NCBI RefSeq assembly: GCF_014356525.2
Contig: NC_052517.1
Location: forward strand, 2,796,742-2,860,741
Direction: 5' to 3'
Length of the DNA stretch: 64,000 nt
DNA from: Nilaparvata lugens
Taxonomy: Eukaryota; Arthropoda; Insecta; Hemiptera; Delphacidae
Each line of letters begins with the position of its first letter. Position 1 is the first letter of the stretch. Below are positions 23,070 to 34,047 of this stretch, one piece after another. The position numbers and the translations under genes were made by a program. The notes beneath the pieces were generated by a model. That model was not told the DNA's origin. It ran no database searches and saw only the letters and a program-made list of their open reading frames with translations.

Positions 23070-24388
23070 CATAGAGAAAAGATAGCATAAGAAGATATCC
23101 ATGGTTTGTAGAATTCATTCAAAGTTTGGAAGTTTTGTATCAAATTATGGTGTTGTGTATCAAGTTGAGATTGTACTGTATCATATTATGTTGATACTAT
23201 ATCATATTGTGTTGATACTGTATCATATTGTGTTGATACTGTATCATTAGTGGTCATATCCCATGGTATAGAGCGTTTATGTTGCAAATGTGAGTGTTAA
23301 CTGAAGCCGATAGTCCTAGTAGTTGTTTTTGGTGAAGCTATGTGACGCTGGTAGTCTCTCATACTGTGCCCTTCTTACACTCTTACACTCCCAACAACAC
23401 ACTAATAATAGACAGTGTATAGAGTGTCTATGTTGCAAATGTGAGTGTTAACTGAAGCCGATAGTCCTAGTAGTTGTTTGTGGCGAAGCTATGTGACGCT
23501 GGTAGTCTCTCATACTGTGCCCTTCTTACACTCTTACACTCCCAACAACACACTAATAATAGACAGTGTATAGGGTCTATGTTGCAAATGTGAGTGTTAA
23601 CTGAAGCCGATAGTCCTAGTAGTTGTTTTTGGTAAAGCTATGTGACGCTGGTAGTCTCTCATACTGTGCCCTTCTTACACTCTTACACTCCCAACAACAC
23701 ACTAATAATAGACAGTGTATAGGGTGTCTATGTTGCAAATGTGAGTGTTAACTGAAGCCGATAGTCCTAATAGTTGTTTTTGGTGAAGCTATGTGACGCT
23801 GGTAGTCTCTCATACTGTGCCCTTCTTACACTCTTACACTCCCAACAACACACTAATAATAGACAGTGTATAGGGTGTCTATGTTGCAAATGTGAGTGTT
23901 AACTGAAGCCGATAGTCCTAATAGTTGTTTTTGGTGAAGCTATGTGACGCTGGTAGTCTCTCATACTGTGCCCTTCTTACACTCTTACACTCCCAACAAC
24001 ACACTAATAATAGACAGTGTATAGGGTGTCTATGTTGCAAATGTGAGTGTTAACTGAAGCCGATAGTCCTAGTAGTTGTTTTTGGTGAAGCTATGTGACG
24101 CTGGTAGTCTCTCATACTGTGCCCTTCTTACACTCCCAACAACACACTAATAATAGACAGTGTATAGGGTGTCTATGTTTCAAATGTGAGTGTTAACTGA
24201 AGCCGATAGTCCTAGTAGTTGTTTTTGGTGAAGCTATGTGACGCTGGTAGACTCTCATACTGTGCCCTTCTTACACTCCCAACAACACACTAATAATAGA
24301 CAGCAGTCGACAGTAATCGGAGAAGAAATTTGAGATTTAAAAACCAACTAAACCATAGGATATCTTCTTATGCTATATTTTCTCTATG
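23070..24388. mobile_element. Element B with internal satellite array
   Basis: B ends of the satellite subtype (CATAGAGAAAAGATAGC and TATATTTTCTCTATG) enclose a GATAC module (23130-23255) and about seven tandem units. B can therefore be regarded as an element whose central part has been amplified. Confidence 0.82.
23270..24310. repeat. Satellite of about 148-150 bp, seven units
   Basis: Each unit holds GCAAATGTGAGTGTTAACTG, GCCGATAGTCCTAGTAG, GCTATGTGACGCTGGTAGTC and CCCAACAACACACTAATAAT. Units are nearly identical, and differences include duplication or loss of TTACACTC. The same unit makes the larger array at 46905-49770. Confidence 0.93.
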
Positions 24389-24886
24389 GTGAAAGTGACC
24401 GGTATAGTGAGAATATAATTCCCATGTAATCTAATAGGACTCTCCCATACTCGTTCGGCCTGACTGAGTGTGAACAGTCCCATTTGAACACATGTAAACT
24501 ATATGATTATTTTCACTTCAACTATCACTGATATATGTGGCAATACAGCTTTATTCCAATGGGGAACATTGATGTTATATATAAGGAATGCTGACCATTT
24601 AATCTGAATCTCACTGTAGATAAGTAGATGATATCATAGAGAAAAGAAAGCATAGAAAGATATCCCATGGTTTGTAGAATTCATTCAAAGTTTGCAAGTT
24701 TTGTATCAAATTATGGTGTTGTGTATCAAGTTGAGATGATACTGTATCGTATTAAGTTGAAACTGAATCATGTGTGGTGATACTGTATCATTTATGGTGA
24801 TATACCACGGTAAAGGACCGTTATGTATCAAATTTCCTCTCCGATTACTGTCTATTATTAGTGTGTTGTTGGGAGTGTAAGAGTGT

Positions 24887-25053
24887 AAAGGTGCGTACAG
24901 ATATACGCGCCGCGAACATGAGCAATTCACTTTTAATCAGCTGATTATATCTGTATTTTTACAGAGACGGTAAGATACAGATAAAAACCTTGGCATCAGC
25001 TGACTAAAAGTGAATTGCTCATGTTCGCGGCGCGTATATCTGTGCGCACCTTA
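24887..25053. mobile_element. Foldback element L, 167 bp
   Basis: AAGGTGCGTACAGATATACG pairs with CGTATATCTGTGCGCACCTT. The stem also includes GCGAACATGAGCAATTCACT and is about 65 bp per arm. It splits a B satellite unit: host GAGTGTAA lies left and GAAGGGCACAG right. Confidence 0.88.
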
Positions 25054-25366
25054 AGAAGGGCACAGTATGAGAGACTACCAGCGTCACATAACCAAAATAA
25101 CTACTATAGTTGACCAAGCGAAAATGGGTCTCTCAAGACCACTGCAATGTTGCCTCTGGTGGCCACCCTTCACTCGACCAGTCTATATACATTGACTATA
25201 TTTCTACACCCTGAACATCGCTCTTTCCTTCTCATACCTTCTCTCTTCCTCTTTTCCGTCACTACCTGTCACAAATTCTTTTGAGCACGTCAGGTTCAAA
25301 AGTTCTATTATGTCATTCTTTGAAGTTAGAACAATAACATCCCCCGTTACCTCCTCCCATCATTTT

Positions 25367-25655
25367 GGTAGAGAGTTAGTGGGGAGGATATTTTTAATAT
25401 TCTTTCCGAAGAATGGACATTGATATGTCCAAAGCTCCGCCAATTTATGTAGATGCATAACAATATGATTATTATCTATAGTTATTATATTACAGATTGC
25501 TTTTTCATATCATATACAGTTCAATAATTATTTTCTTAGTCTATTTATTATGTAAATTCATCTATAAATTTGCTGTATTGTAAGCTATTGTATATAAGTG
25601 TATAAGCCAGTATATATTGTAATCTACATAGATGAAGTACTCAATCAATCAATCA
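25367..25655 (+). mobile_element. T element, full length, plus strand
   Basis: It starts GGTAGAGAGTTAGTGGGGAG, has the hairpin GGACATTGATATGTCC, and ends AAGTACTCAATCAATCAATC. The sequence is colinear with the other full copies, so the 5' end is fixed rather than randomly truncated. Confidence 0.87.
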
Positions 25656-25974
25656 TCCGCTATAATCTTCAACAACATGAAATGAAGTAAAGAATATTGT
25701 TATGTATAATGTATAACTCTTTCTTGAGTCATGACATCAAGAAATCCAATTTTATAATGATGATTAGATGTTTCTTTATTAATGCAACTATTTACAAACT
25801 GAGCTATTACTTCATAAAAGTTACTTGAAGACTTTTATAATAATCAATTGGAAGTGGAGTGATGTAATTTTATTTATTTTAGTATTCAATATTCTTGTAG
25901 TGTCCACTTCAGTCTGCATTTTTCAATTTGCATGAATTCTCATTTGATTCCCATCACACTTCATCCAGGCTTTG

Positions 25975-26267
25975 GATTGATTGATTGATTGATTGAGTAC
26001 TTTATTTATGTAGATTACAATATATACTGGCTTATACACTTATATACAATAGCTTACAATACAGCAAAATTATAGATGAATTTACATAATATAGACTAAG
26101 AAAATAATTATTGAACTGTATATGATATGAAAAAGTAATTTGTAATATAATAACTATAGATAATTATATTGTAATGCATCTACATAAATTGGCGGAGCTT
26201 TGGACATATCAATGTCCATTCTTCGGAAAGAATATTAAAAATATCCTCCCCACTAACTCTCTACCAA
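25975..26267 (-). mobile_element. T element, full length, minus strand
   Basis: A tail of five GATT units at the left and CTCTCTACCAAA at the right. It faces the copy at 25367 tail to tail, 320 bases apart, within element J. Confidence 0.87.
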
Positions 26268-26767
26268 AACAGAGAAGACAAACAATACTCCCCACAATAA
26301 CAATACTTCACTATCACACCCTCTCTCACACATACATTCACTTTGAAATACATTCACAAAGTGGCAACAGTGTTGGTAGAGACGGGTGGTGGTGTCAAGA
26401 GCACCCACCTTGAGGGACCCATTTTCGTTTGGCCAACTATAGGAATATCGGCTTCAGTTAACACTCACATTTGCAACATAACGGTCCTTTACCATGCCCT
26501 ATCACCTTAAATGATACAATATCAACACAAAATGATACAGTAATCACTTGATACAGATCTCAACTTGATACACAACACCATAACTTGATACAAAACTTCC
26601 AAACTTTGAATGAATTGAATGATACAATATCAACACAAAATGATACAGTAATCACTTGATACAGATCTCAACTTGATACACAACACCATAACTTGATACA
26701 AAACTTCCAAACTTTGAATGAATTGTACAAACCATGGCATATCTTCTTATGCCATTTTCTCTCTATG

Positions 26768-27210
26768 ATGATACTTTAGGGAAAAAATTATTTGGAATTT
26801 CCGGCTTAAATTGGAGGAAAAAACTCCATTGATATATGTGATTATGAAAAAATATATATTTATTGTAATAGTATATCCAAATATATGTAGACCTTGAGTT
26901 CATGAGTGTAAGAAAGAGAAAGTTCATGAGAGAAAGTATAAATCGTGCACCAAATAATTGTTAAATATCAAGTAAATAAATAAATAAGCATAAAACAATA
27001 ACTAATTATTATGAACTGTATTATATTAGGCTTGTGCCGTATCTTGTATGATGTAAGTTACATTTCCTAATTTCTATTTGTGAAGATGATATTGATTGGT
27101 TATTTGCCGTTATTAGGGCGGAGTTAGGACTTCAGGTCCTCTCTGCCACACAACCCTAACCTAACCCATATTGTGGTAGATATCCATCATACTGAATAAA
27201 ACGACTAATA
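26768..27210. other. AT-rich DNA without recognised repeat
   Basis: A line of text-like GGGCGGAGTTAGGACTTC and AACCCTAACCTAACCC at 27115-27170 resembles the GCCCTAACTTCGCCCTCCC of the LINE end at 32220 in reverse. It may be a diverged minus-strand LINE 3' end. Nothing else stands out. Confidence 0.35.
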
Positions 27211-27652
27211 GCCTGTTGCACAAAAGCCGGTTAAATTTTAACTGTGATTAATTTCACTAGAAATCTCCAATCTGGTAGAGAGTTAGTGGGGAGGATATTT
27301 TTAATATTCTTTCCGAAGAATGGACATTGATATGTCCAAAGCTCCGCCAATTTATGTACATGCATAACAATATGATTATTATCTATAGTTATTATATTAC
27401 AAATTGCTTTTTCATATCATATACAGTTCAATAATTATTTTCTTAGTCTATATTATGTAAATTCATCTATAATGTTGCTGTATTGTAAGCTATTGTATAT
27501 AAGTGTATAAGCCAGTATATATTGTAATCTACATTAATAAAGTACTCAATCAATCAATCAATCTGAGAAAGGTTTTTTGAAAAGACGGCTCTCTGATTAG
27601 TTCTCGTGAAATTAATCACGGTTAAATTTAACCGGCTTTTGTGCAACAGGCT
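27211..27652. mobile_element. Foldback element D split by T
   Basis: GCCTGTTGCACAAAAGCCGG and CCGGCTTTTGTGCAACAGGC are perfect inverted ends. The stem continues with TTAAATTTTAAC and TTAATTTCAC. A T element (27274-27564) sits in the left arm. Confidence 0.87.
27274..27564 (+). mobile_element. T element, full length, plus strand
   Basis: Complete start and an (ATCA)n tail of four units. Host D words AATCTC and the following TGAGAAAGG show that it was inserted into the D arm. Confidence 0.87.
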
Positions 27653-27653
27653 C

Positions 27654-28380
27654 TTAGGGCCGGTTTCCGAGCTCGGGATTTAGCTAAGTCCTAGACTTTA
27701 AACAGCTGGAGTCAGAAAATTGGCTTTCCGAAACGGGGCGTAGTCGCAGCTTTTATAACAGTAGTCGTAGTTTCTATTTTCTCACTTTTTGCTATTAGAA
27801 AAAACGACTAGCAGTCAGATATTTTACAATAAATGAATTAATCACTCCCTGTGACAACGTTGTCTACATATTTGTAGCAAAAAGTGATTTAATAATGAGC
27901 AGTTTATAAGCTGTGACAACGAGATCTGTCGGCAGTTTCGCCATCTTCTTGGTTGATGATGGCGACAACCAAGAAGATGGCGGACCTGCCGAAAGATCTC
28001 GTTGTCACAGTGAGTGATTAATTCATTTATTGTAAAATATCTGACTGCTAGTCGTTTTTTCTAATAGCAAAAAGTGATTCAATAATAAGCAGTTCGTGAT
28101 GGAAAACAACATTGAAGAATTCTATTTTCTTATTTCTATAATTGGAAACGTTTTTCCTTGACGAAATTAAACATTCCTAAATAATTCAAAATAGCTGAAA
28201 CTTTACACTATTTTCTCTTTATTTTATTTTGTGTTCAATTTTGTAGTTTTTCGAAATTTAATTCAAACGTGACTATGACAATGACTGCGACTACGCCCCG
28301 TTTTGGAAAACCAATTTTCTGACTCCAGCTGTTTAAAGTCTAGGACTTAGCTAAATCCCGAGCTCGGAAACCGGCCCTAA
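27654..28380. mobile_element. TIR element E, 727 bp, with U copies inside
   Basis: TTAGGGCCGGTTTCCGAGCT pairs with AGCTCGGAAACCGGCCCTAA. Complementarity runs for about 90 bases including GACTCCAGCTGTTTAAAGTC. The interior holds U-type ends and a foldback (about 27915-28010) with CAAGAAGATGGCG. TTA at each end could be a target duplication. Confidence 0.85.
27782..28078. mobile_element. Element U copies in E
   Basis: A complete U (27782-27888, TCACTTTTTGCTATTAG to AGCAAAAAGTGA) is followed by an inverted partial U ending at 28078. Between them a palindrome of about 95 bp with ACGAGATCT words is present. Confidence 0.68.
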
Positions 28381-28382
28381 GA

Positions 28383-28503
28383 GCCTGTTGCACAAAAGCC
28401 GGTTAAATTTTAACCGTGATTAATTCCACGAGAACCAATCAGAGAAAGGTTTCATGATAAGACGGCTTTTCTGATTAGTTCTCGTGAAATTAATCATGGT
28501 ACA
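28383..28503. mobile_element. Foldback element D, right end displaced
   Basis: It starts GCCTGTTGCACAAAAGCCGG directly after E, in mirror position to the D before E. Its right arm is interrupted by SINE F after TTAATCATGGT, and a remnant TTTAAACGGCTTTTGTGCAA appears at about 28748. Confidence 0.8.
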
Positions 28504-28614
28504 GATGGAATTTCCATCTAGCTGTTTACCCTGTTGTCAATATTTGCAGTAGCAGAAGTCTTCGGGGTGATTCACAGCATTTAATTGGAATTTCGTTTAA
28601 TAACAATAATTATT
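28501..28614 (+). mobile_element. SINE F, 5'-truncated, with 14-bp target duplication
   Basis: AAATTAATCATGGT occurs at 28487-28500 and again at 28615-28628. The insert has CATCTAGCTGTTTACCCTG and GTCTTCGGGGTGATTCACAG, and a TTAATAACAATAATTATT end. No B box is retained. Confidence 0.85.
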
Positions 28615-28616
28615 AA

Positions 28617-28866
28617 ATTAATCATGGTTAATATTTAAGTGAATCCACTATAGCCTATGTTGTATTGGACTCTTCAACCATTATCAGATTTCAAAAACTA
28701 TTATATCTGAGTTCTTCTATTCAATTAAATTAATCATGTTTAATATTTAAACGGCTTTTGTGCAACCGGCACTTGAAGTGAATCCATTATAGCCTATGTT
28801 GTATTGGACTTTCCACCCATTATCAGTTTTCTAAATCTATTATATCTGAGTTCTTCTATTCAATTT
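28617..28866. repeat. Tandem duplication of about 120 bp
   Basis: TATAGCCTATGTTGTATTGG and ATATCTGAGTTCTTCTATTC occur twice, at about 28650-28730 and 28787-28862. The second copy keeps the outer arm of D, which the first lacks, showing the duplication followed the D insertion or spans its junction. Confidence 0.8.
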
Positions 28867-30499
28867 TCCTATAAAAACCACTTTATGTACAGTTTTTTTC
28901 ATCATAATTATTAGGGTAATGTATGACAGAAAACAACTATAATACACTCGGAAAAATATTATGCTACTGTTAAGTTTTATTATTTTATTGTGTAAAAATA
29001 CAACTATTTGTTAGTATACAGCCTATTGTAAAATAAATATATTATGTAATAGATGTTAGGTAGCTGTTTTATCTTACTACATTAGTAAGATAGAAAGTTG
29101 ATGGAGTAGTTTATATTTATATTTAAAATTCTATTGTTTTAGGACTTTATTATATAAGTTTTCCTCTAAATATTTCCCCATTTTTTCAATAATATATTGT
29201 TGAAATATTAATGATGTTAAAGTATCAATTTTAACCCAAGCTGAATTTTATTTTTAATATCACTCAAGATTCTATTTAATTGTATTGATTTATAAAGTCA
29301 TAAAATAAATACATCATCAAAAAGATAGGGAGAGAAGAAAAAAAGGTAACCTTGTGCTATTCCTCTCCCAAATTTAGATAAGGTTACACATAGTCCCAAA
29401 TAGGTCAAGTCTTTTCAGTTCTTAATGACTGTATTTTCATATAGTAGATTTTTAAATTAATTATTAATCATTTGATTCCGACAATGTATTGCCAATATTC
29501 AAATTCTGTATAATCTATTTTATAAGTCAACTTTTATTTTTTCTTTGAGTATGATAAATTTGAAGGATTATTAAATAATGAAGGAATATATTCTGGAATA
29601 ATTAAGTTGATGAGAAATTAGTTTAAACTACGTTAACAAACTTGAAACATTCCGTTGAAAAATGATTGTTTATTAATTTCAATTTTGTATTTTTTTACTG
29701 TAAAAAATTTCTAGAATCGTTAGACTAGAGAGAAAACTCGTTAACAACATTAACTGCTGTTATGAATTTTGGAAAAACTAGTTGATTCTATAAAGTAGCT
29801 GCGAAATGTATCTATTTTCATGAATGTCTGAGTGGAAACCGTTGATAAAATTAACATATGTTATAGTTGAAAAACAAGTCGATTGAAACTAGTTGAGAAA
29901 TATGTTCAAATAGAAAACAGGTTGAGGTAATAAACCTGTTGAAAATGTTAACATATTTGTGAAAGTAGTTGATTGAAATAGTTGAACTAGAAGACATACT
30001 CCTTGTTAAGAAGTATTGAAAATGTTTTGTTGATTGTCAACCCAGTTTATTGTTTCAATTTTATTAGAAACAATTATTCGTTCAACTACTATATTAACAA
30101 ATCATATTAGTTTAATTCATTCATCTCACAAGTAAAAAGATATAGTTTTTAAACTATTTCTGTTGGAATTTGTTTATTTTTCTCGATAAATATATTATAA
30201 GTGCATATAATACATTGTTAATACAATGTTTAAGTTATTTTTTCAACAAAATATCAAGTTGAATATTAAATTATATTATTCTACAGGAGGTGCCGAATTA
30301 TTGTTTGTATATATTATATTTTTTCTTATGTTTGATATATTTTTCAAGAGTTATTAAAAATCTTAAGGTTCAAGAAGTAACTGTGTATAATTTTCTTTTT
30401 CACTACATTGTGTTTTATTATTTTTGTTAATACAATTACATTTTTATCAGCAAATATTTGTTTTTTTTTTTCATTCCTAAACTATAACCTCTATTGTTA
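28867..30499. other. Longest stretch with no recognised repeat or gene
   Basis: AT-rich DNA, 1.6 kb. Several AATAAA words occur (about 29032 and 29304) but no coding exon leads to them. From 29600 to 30080 short GTTGA/GTTGAAA words recur irregularly. It could be a trailing exon of a gene, a regulatory stretch or old repeat DNA; the sequence does not say. Confidence 0.4.
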
Positions 30500-31915
30500 C
30501 TATAGTGAGGTCCACGTTATAATGGCAGTGTTTGATTAGCAATGGTATTGCTATCCTTGTCTATCATTCAAGAAAGCTGATAGCGCTATCCTATTTTGTA
30601 TCAAATTATGGTGTTGTGTATCAAGTTGATATGATACTGTATCATATTGAGTTGATACTACTTCATATTGCTATAGTGAGGTCCACGTTATAATGGCAGT
30701 ATTTGATTTGCATTGGTGTTGCTCTCCTTGTCTATCATTCGACAAAGCAGATAGTGCTATCCTATTTTGTATCAAATTATGGTGTTGTGTATCAAGTTGA
30801 GATGATACTGTATCATATAGTATTGGTACTGTATCATATTGTGTTGATACTACTTCATATTGCTATAGTGAGGTCCACGTTATAATGGCAGTATTTGATT
30901 AACATTGGTGTTGCTATCCTTGTCTATCATTCCACAAAGCAGATAGTGCTATCCTATTTTGTATCAAATTATGGTGTTGTGTATTAAGTTGAGATGATAC
31001 TGTATCATATTGTCGAACACTAATTATTGCTATAGTGAAGTCCACGTTATAATGGCAGTATTTGATCAACATTGGTGTTGCTATCCTTGTCTATCATTCG
31101 ACAAAGCAGATAGTTCTATCCTTTTCTAGCTCCGTAATGTATCGTTTCTCAACAATGTAGAAATAATAATGAATTAACAGAATATCGAATCTCAATTATG
31201 ACAAAATTATTAATTCATCATTGAAAAATATTATGTTCTTGACGAATGAAATATGATTGATTCTCGCTATGCTCTGCTGCCAGATCGTCTTTTAACAATT
31301 TAGAATTAATTGACCGAGCGAAGTGAGGTCTATGATTCAAGTCGACGGTTTGGCATTCTCTTAATGTTTAAATGTTTATATGTTGCGCATTTACGGCGAA
31401 ACGCGGTACCTAATAGATTTTCATGAAATTTGACAGGTATGATCCTTTTTTAATTGCGCGACGACGTATATACAAGGTTTTTGGAAATTTTGCATTTCAA
31501 GTATAATATAAAAGGAAAAAGGAGCCTCCTTCATACGCCAATATTAGAGTAAAAATCAGACTATAGAATTATTCATCATAAATCAGCTGACAAGTGATTA
31601 CACAGATGTGTGGAGAAGCCAGTGTATTGCTGTATTTCCATAAAGTCTATAGTTTCAATCAGGTACTTGTGGATGAAAATACTGCGTGAGGACTACTGTT
31701 CACAGAACTATGAAAATTCATTATAAAATTATTGTAAAATATAATTTATTGCTTGATAAAAATATAATTGATTATTTTAAACGAGAATGAACAGTTAATA
31801 TTACATGAATAAACCTGTATCAGCTACCGTCTATAGAAGGCATTGACAAGACAGAGTTTCTTCAACGTTGTTCGTCTATCTTTCTCCACTGCCATTATAA
31901 CGTGGACCTCACTAT
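30500..31915. mobile_element. A composite: four A-end/GATAC units, then an A element with C inserted
   Basis: A termini CTATAGTGAGGTCCACGT start at 30500, 30672, 30863 and 31030. The first three are followed by GATAGCGCTATCC-type words and a GATAC module. The last continues as an ordinary A interior to its right end at 31915, split by C at 31310-31710. Confidence 0.8.
31310..31710 (+). mobile_element. Element C, complete, about 400 bp
   Basis: It begins TTGACCGAGCGAAGTGAGGT and ends CTACTGTTCACAGAACTA. The interior has TGCGCATTTACGGCGAAACG and GGAGCCTCCTTCATACGCC. The terminal GACCGAGCGAAGTGAGGTC is an imperfect palindrome. Other copies end in ACTAGT. The class is uncertain; Helitron-like is possible. 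Confidence 0.75.
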
Positions 31916-32017
31916 ATGGTTTACTATAGATTCACATCAATGCGTCAGCATTAGCTGAGTGAGGAATCTTTGATGCCATATATAAGATACACTGACATAA
32001 TTTGTAAATGAATTTCA

Positions 32018-32425
32018 CTGCAGTGAGATACTCGTTGTAAAGTCGGTGGAAATGATAGGAATACAGTGTTGCCGAATCTCTGTTACTACCGCCTTCTATA
32101 GGTGGAAATGATAGGAGCACAGTGTTGCCGATTCTCTGTTACCACCGTCTTCTATAGTAGATATCTATGATTGTGAGGGTTAAGAGTAGATATGTGAGGG
32201 TTAAGTGTAAGAGAGGGCCGACTGCGCCCTAACTTCGCCCTCCCAGGTATAAAATAAAGGCAGTCATTCTATTCTATTCTATTCTATTCTATTCTATTCT
32301 ATTCTATTCTATTCTATTCTATTCTATTCTATTCTATTCTATTCTATTCTATTCTATGATTCAAGTCTTCCCCCTATATCTGATCTGATATTAAGATTGT
32401 TGATTCTTGTTATTAATGATCAATT
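32018..32425. mobile_element. Element K, with duplicated end and LINE tail inserted
   Basis: GTGGAAATGATAGGAATACA to CTTCTATAG is repeated in tandem (32042-32100 and 32101-32157). ATTCAAGTCTTCCCCCTATA continues after the insert, matching 1900-1935 in reverse complement. Confidence 0.7.
32173..32353 (+). mobile_element. LINE 3' end with (ATTCT)n tail
   Basis: TCTATGATT stands at 32164-32172 and at 32353-32361, a 9-bp target duplication. The insert contains GAGAGGGCCGACTGCGCCC, CGCCCTCCCAGGTATAAAAT and about 18 ATTCT units. The LINE at 35496 has the same kind of tail. Confidence 0.82.
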
Positions 32426-32445
32426 ATTCCATCTACTATATAAAT

Positions 32446-32625
32446 ACTATAATAAAGGAAAGAACTGGCTTATACAGGTAGGGGATAGGAAATTCACGAA
32501 TGACGCATCATCACGTCTCAACTACTCAACTCATTAACTTGACATTTTGCATATACATTCTTGATTTACCGAGGATGGTTATAGGCCTATTTTCAATTAT
32601 TCAAGATTTCAGTTGGTGAAGTTTT
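32446..32625 (+). mobile_element. Element M without CTAG end
   Basis: TATAATAAAGGAAAGAACTG starts the M sequence. TTCACGAATGACGCATCATC and CGAGGATGGTTATAGGCC follow. It stops at about 32625, before the GAGCACGGGTTACC end. Confidence 0.75.
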
Positions 32626-32649
32626 AAGATTGTCAAAAAAATTAATTAA

Positions 32650-33083
32650 TGAGAACAAGAAGAAGATGATGATGATGATGATGAAAAAGATGAAGAAGAT
32701 GATGATGATAAAGAAGAAGGAGATGATGATGATGAGGATGTAGAAGAAGAAGAGGAGGAGGAAGAGGAAGCAGAAGAAGAAGAAGAGGATTGAATGAAGA
32801 CCAGAACCTTGATCTCATTGCAGTGGGTATGAAAAGGAATGTCTGGTATTTGGAGTGCAAAGTGAATAAGAGAGAGAGAATAATAGAGAGAGTAAGAGAG
32901 TGAGTTGGGGACGATATTGAGCCAACCCAAATACAGGACTAAGGCTGCACTTGACTTTCAAAGAACAGTGGAGGAGGAGGAGGAGGAAGAGGAGTAGGAG
33001 GGGAAGGAGAAAGATGAAGAAGAAGAGGAGGATGAGGAGGAGGAGGAGGAGGAAAAGAAGAAGAGGGGAAGGAGGAAGAGGAA
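32650..33083. repeat. Purine-rich low-complexity DNA in two blocks
   Basis: Blocks of GAA/GAT/GAG words at 32650-32795 and 32965-33083 flank about 165 bases of ordinary sequence. Translated serine or glutamate runs from these blocks are not proteins. Confidence 0.85.
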
Positions 33084-33372
33084 GATTGATTGATTGAGTA
33101 CTTTATTTATGTAGATTACAATATATACTGGCTTATACACTTAAATACAATAGCTTACAATACAGCAACATTATAGATGAATTTACATGATATAGACTAA
33201 GAAAATAATTATTGAACTGTATATGATATGAAAAAGCAATTTGTAATATAATAACTATAGATAATAATCATATTGTTATGCATCTACATAAATTGGCGGA
33301 GCTTTGGACATATCAATGTCCATTCTTCGGAAAAAATATTCAATATATCCTCCCCACTAACTCTCTACCAAA
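33084..33372 (-). mobile_element. T element, full length, minus strand
   Basis: Its tail (GATTGATTGAG) touches purine-rich DNA on the left, and its 5' end touches a pure (GAA)n tract on the right. On its own sense strand T is thus embedded in pyrimidine-rich repeats. Confidence 0.87.
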
Positions 33373-33484
33373 TGAGAGAAGAAGAAGAAGAAGAAGAAGA
33401 AGAAGAAGAAGAAGAAGAAGAAGAAGAAGAAGAAGAAGAAGAAGAAGAAGAAGAAGAAGAACAACAACAACAACAACAACAAAA
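33373..33484. repeat. (GAA)n followed by (CAA)n
   Basis: About 29 GAA units and then seven CAA units. Both strands give long homopolymeric frames. Confidence 0.96.
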
Positions 33485-34047
33485 ATGAGTGGAAGGAGAA
33501 GAAGTACGAATATAAATTTGTAGAACAACCATCAAGAATCATAATAATTGATTTTATTTTCATTTGACAATTCATTTTTCTGACACCTAATTTTCTCGCA
33601 GACCGTTGGAGACCATCTTCAGTGTGTGGGATTCATTATTGGTTGAATGCTTCCCATTGATGACGTCATCATTTATGGTGGGAGGGAGGGAGGGAGGGAG
33701 CTGATAGTTTGAAGTGAATGCAGAAGTTTTGTGAACAGAAAGGCTTTTGAGAGAGAGAGAGAGAAGTCTGCTCTGGTAGCTGGTAGGTCAAGTGGTCTCG
33801 CCTTCTATTATCATTCGCTAAATTATCTATCAGCTGAGACAGAGAGAGAGAGAGAGAGGGAGGGAGAGAGTGAGAGAGAGAGGGAGAGAAACAGAGAGAG
33901 AGGGTGCAACTGAAAGGTGAAAGAAGTAGAGAAAAATGCCTCTATTGAAAGAGGAGGAAATTGTATAAGATTGCAAAGAGAGATGTAAGATAAGATTGAA
34001 TTATTTATTTATTGAAAACACAAATTTGAAATTGTCAACCACTTTTT
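33485..34047. other. Non-coding DNA with GA-rich runs
   Basis: TGACGTCAT at about 33661 is a palindromic CRE-type word, GGGAGGGA repeats follow (33681-33701), and GA runs lie at 33749-33763 and 33837-33905. A TTTTCTCGCAG at about 33590 looks like an acceptor, but every frame behind it closes quickly. Confidence 0.45.

Larger units (their letters stand above)
25104..26442. mobile_element. TIR element J with two T insertions
   Basis: TAGTTGACCAAGCGAAAATG and its near complement CATTTTCGTTTGGCCAACTA bound the unit. Compared with intact B satellite DNA (AACTACTAGGACTATCGG), J is inserted at TA, which is present on both sides: a TA target duplication as in Tc1/mariner-type elements. The transposase is absent. 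Confidence 0.78.
24635..26767. mobile_element. B composite with nested L and J
   Basis: The left end CATAGAGAAAAGAAAGC and the right end ATTTTCTCTCTATG bound 2.1 kb. The GATAC module occurs left (24700-24800) and twice on the right (26510-26590, 26630-26705). L and J are inserted into the remnants of one satellite unit. Confidence 0.78.

Noticed and set aside
27155..27175. CCTAACCTAACCC as telomere-type sequence
   Set aside because: Only two TTAGG-type units, internal, and probably part of a LINE end.
33590..33720. Possible coding exon after TTTTCTCGCAG
   Set aside because: All three frames close within 40 codons or run into GGGAGGGA repeats, with no partner exon.
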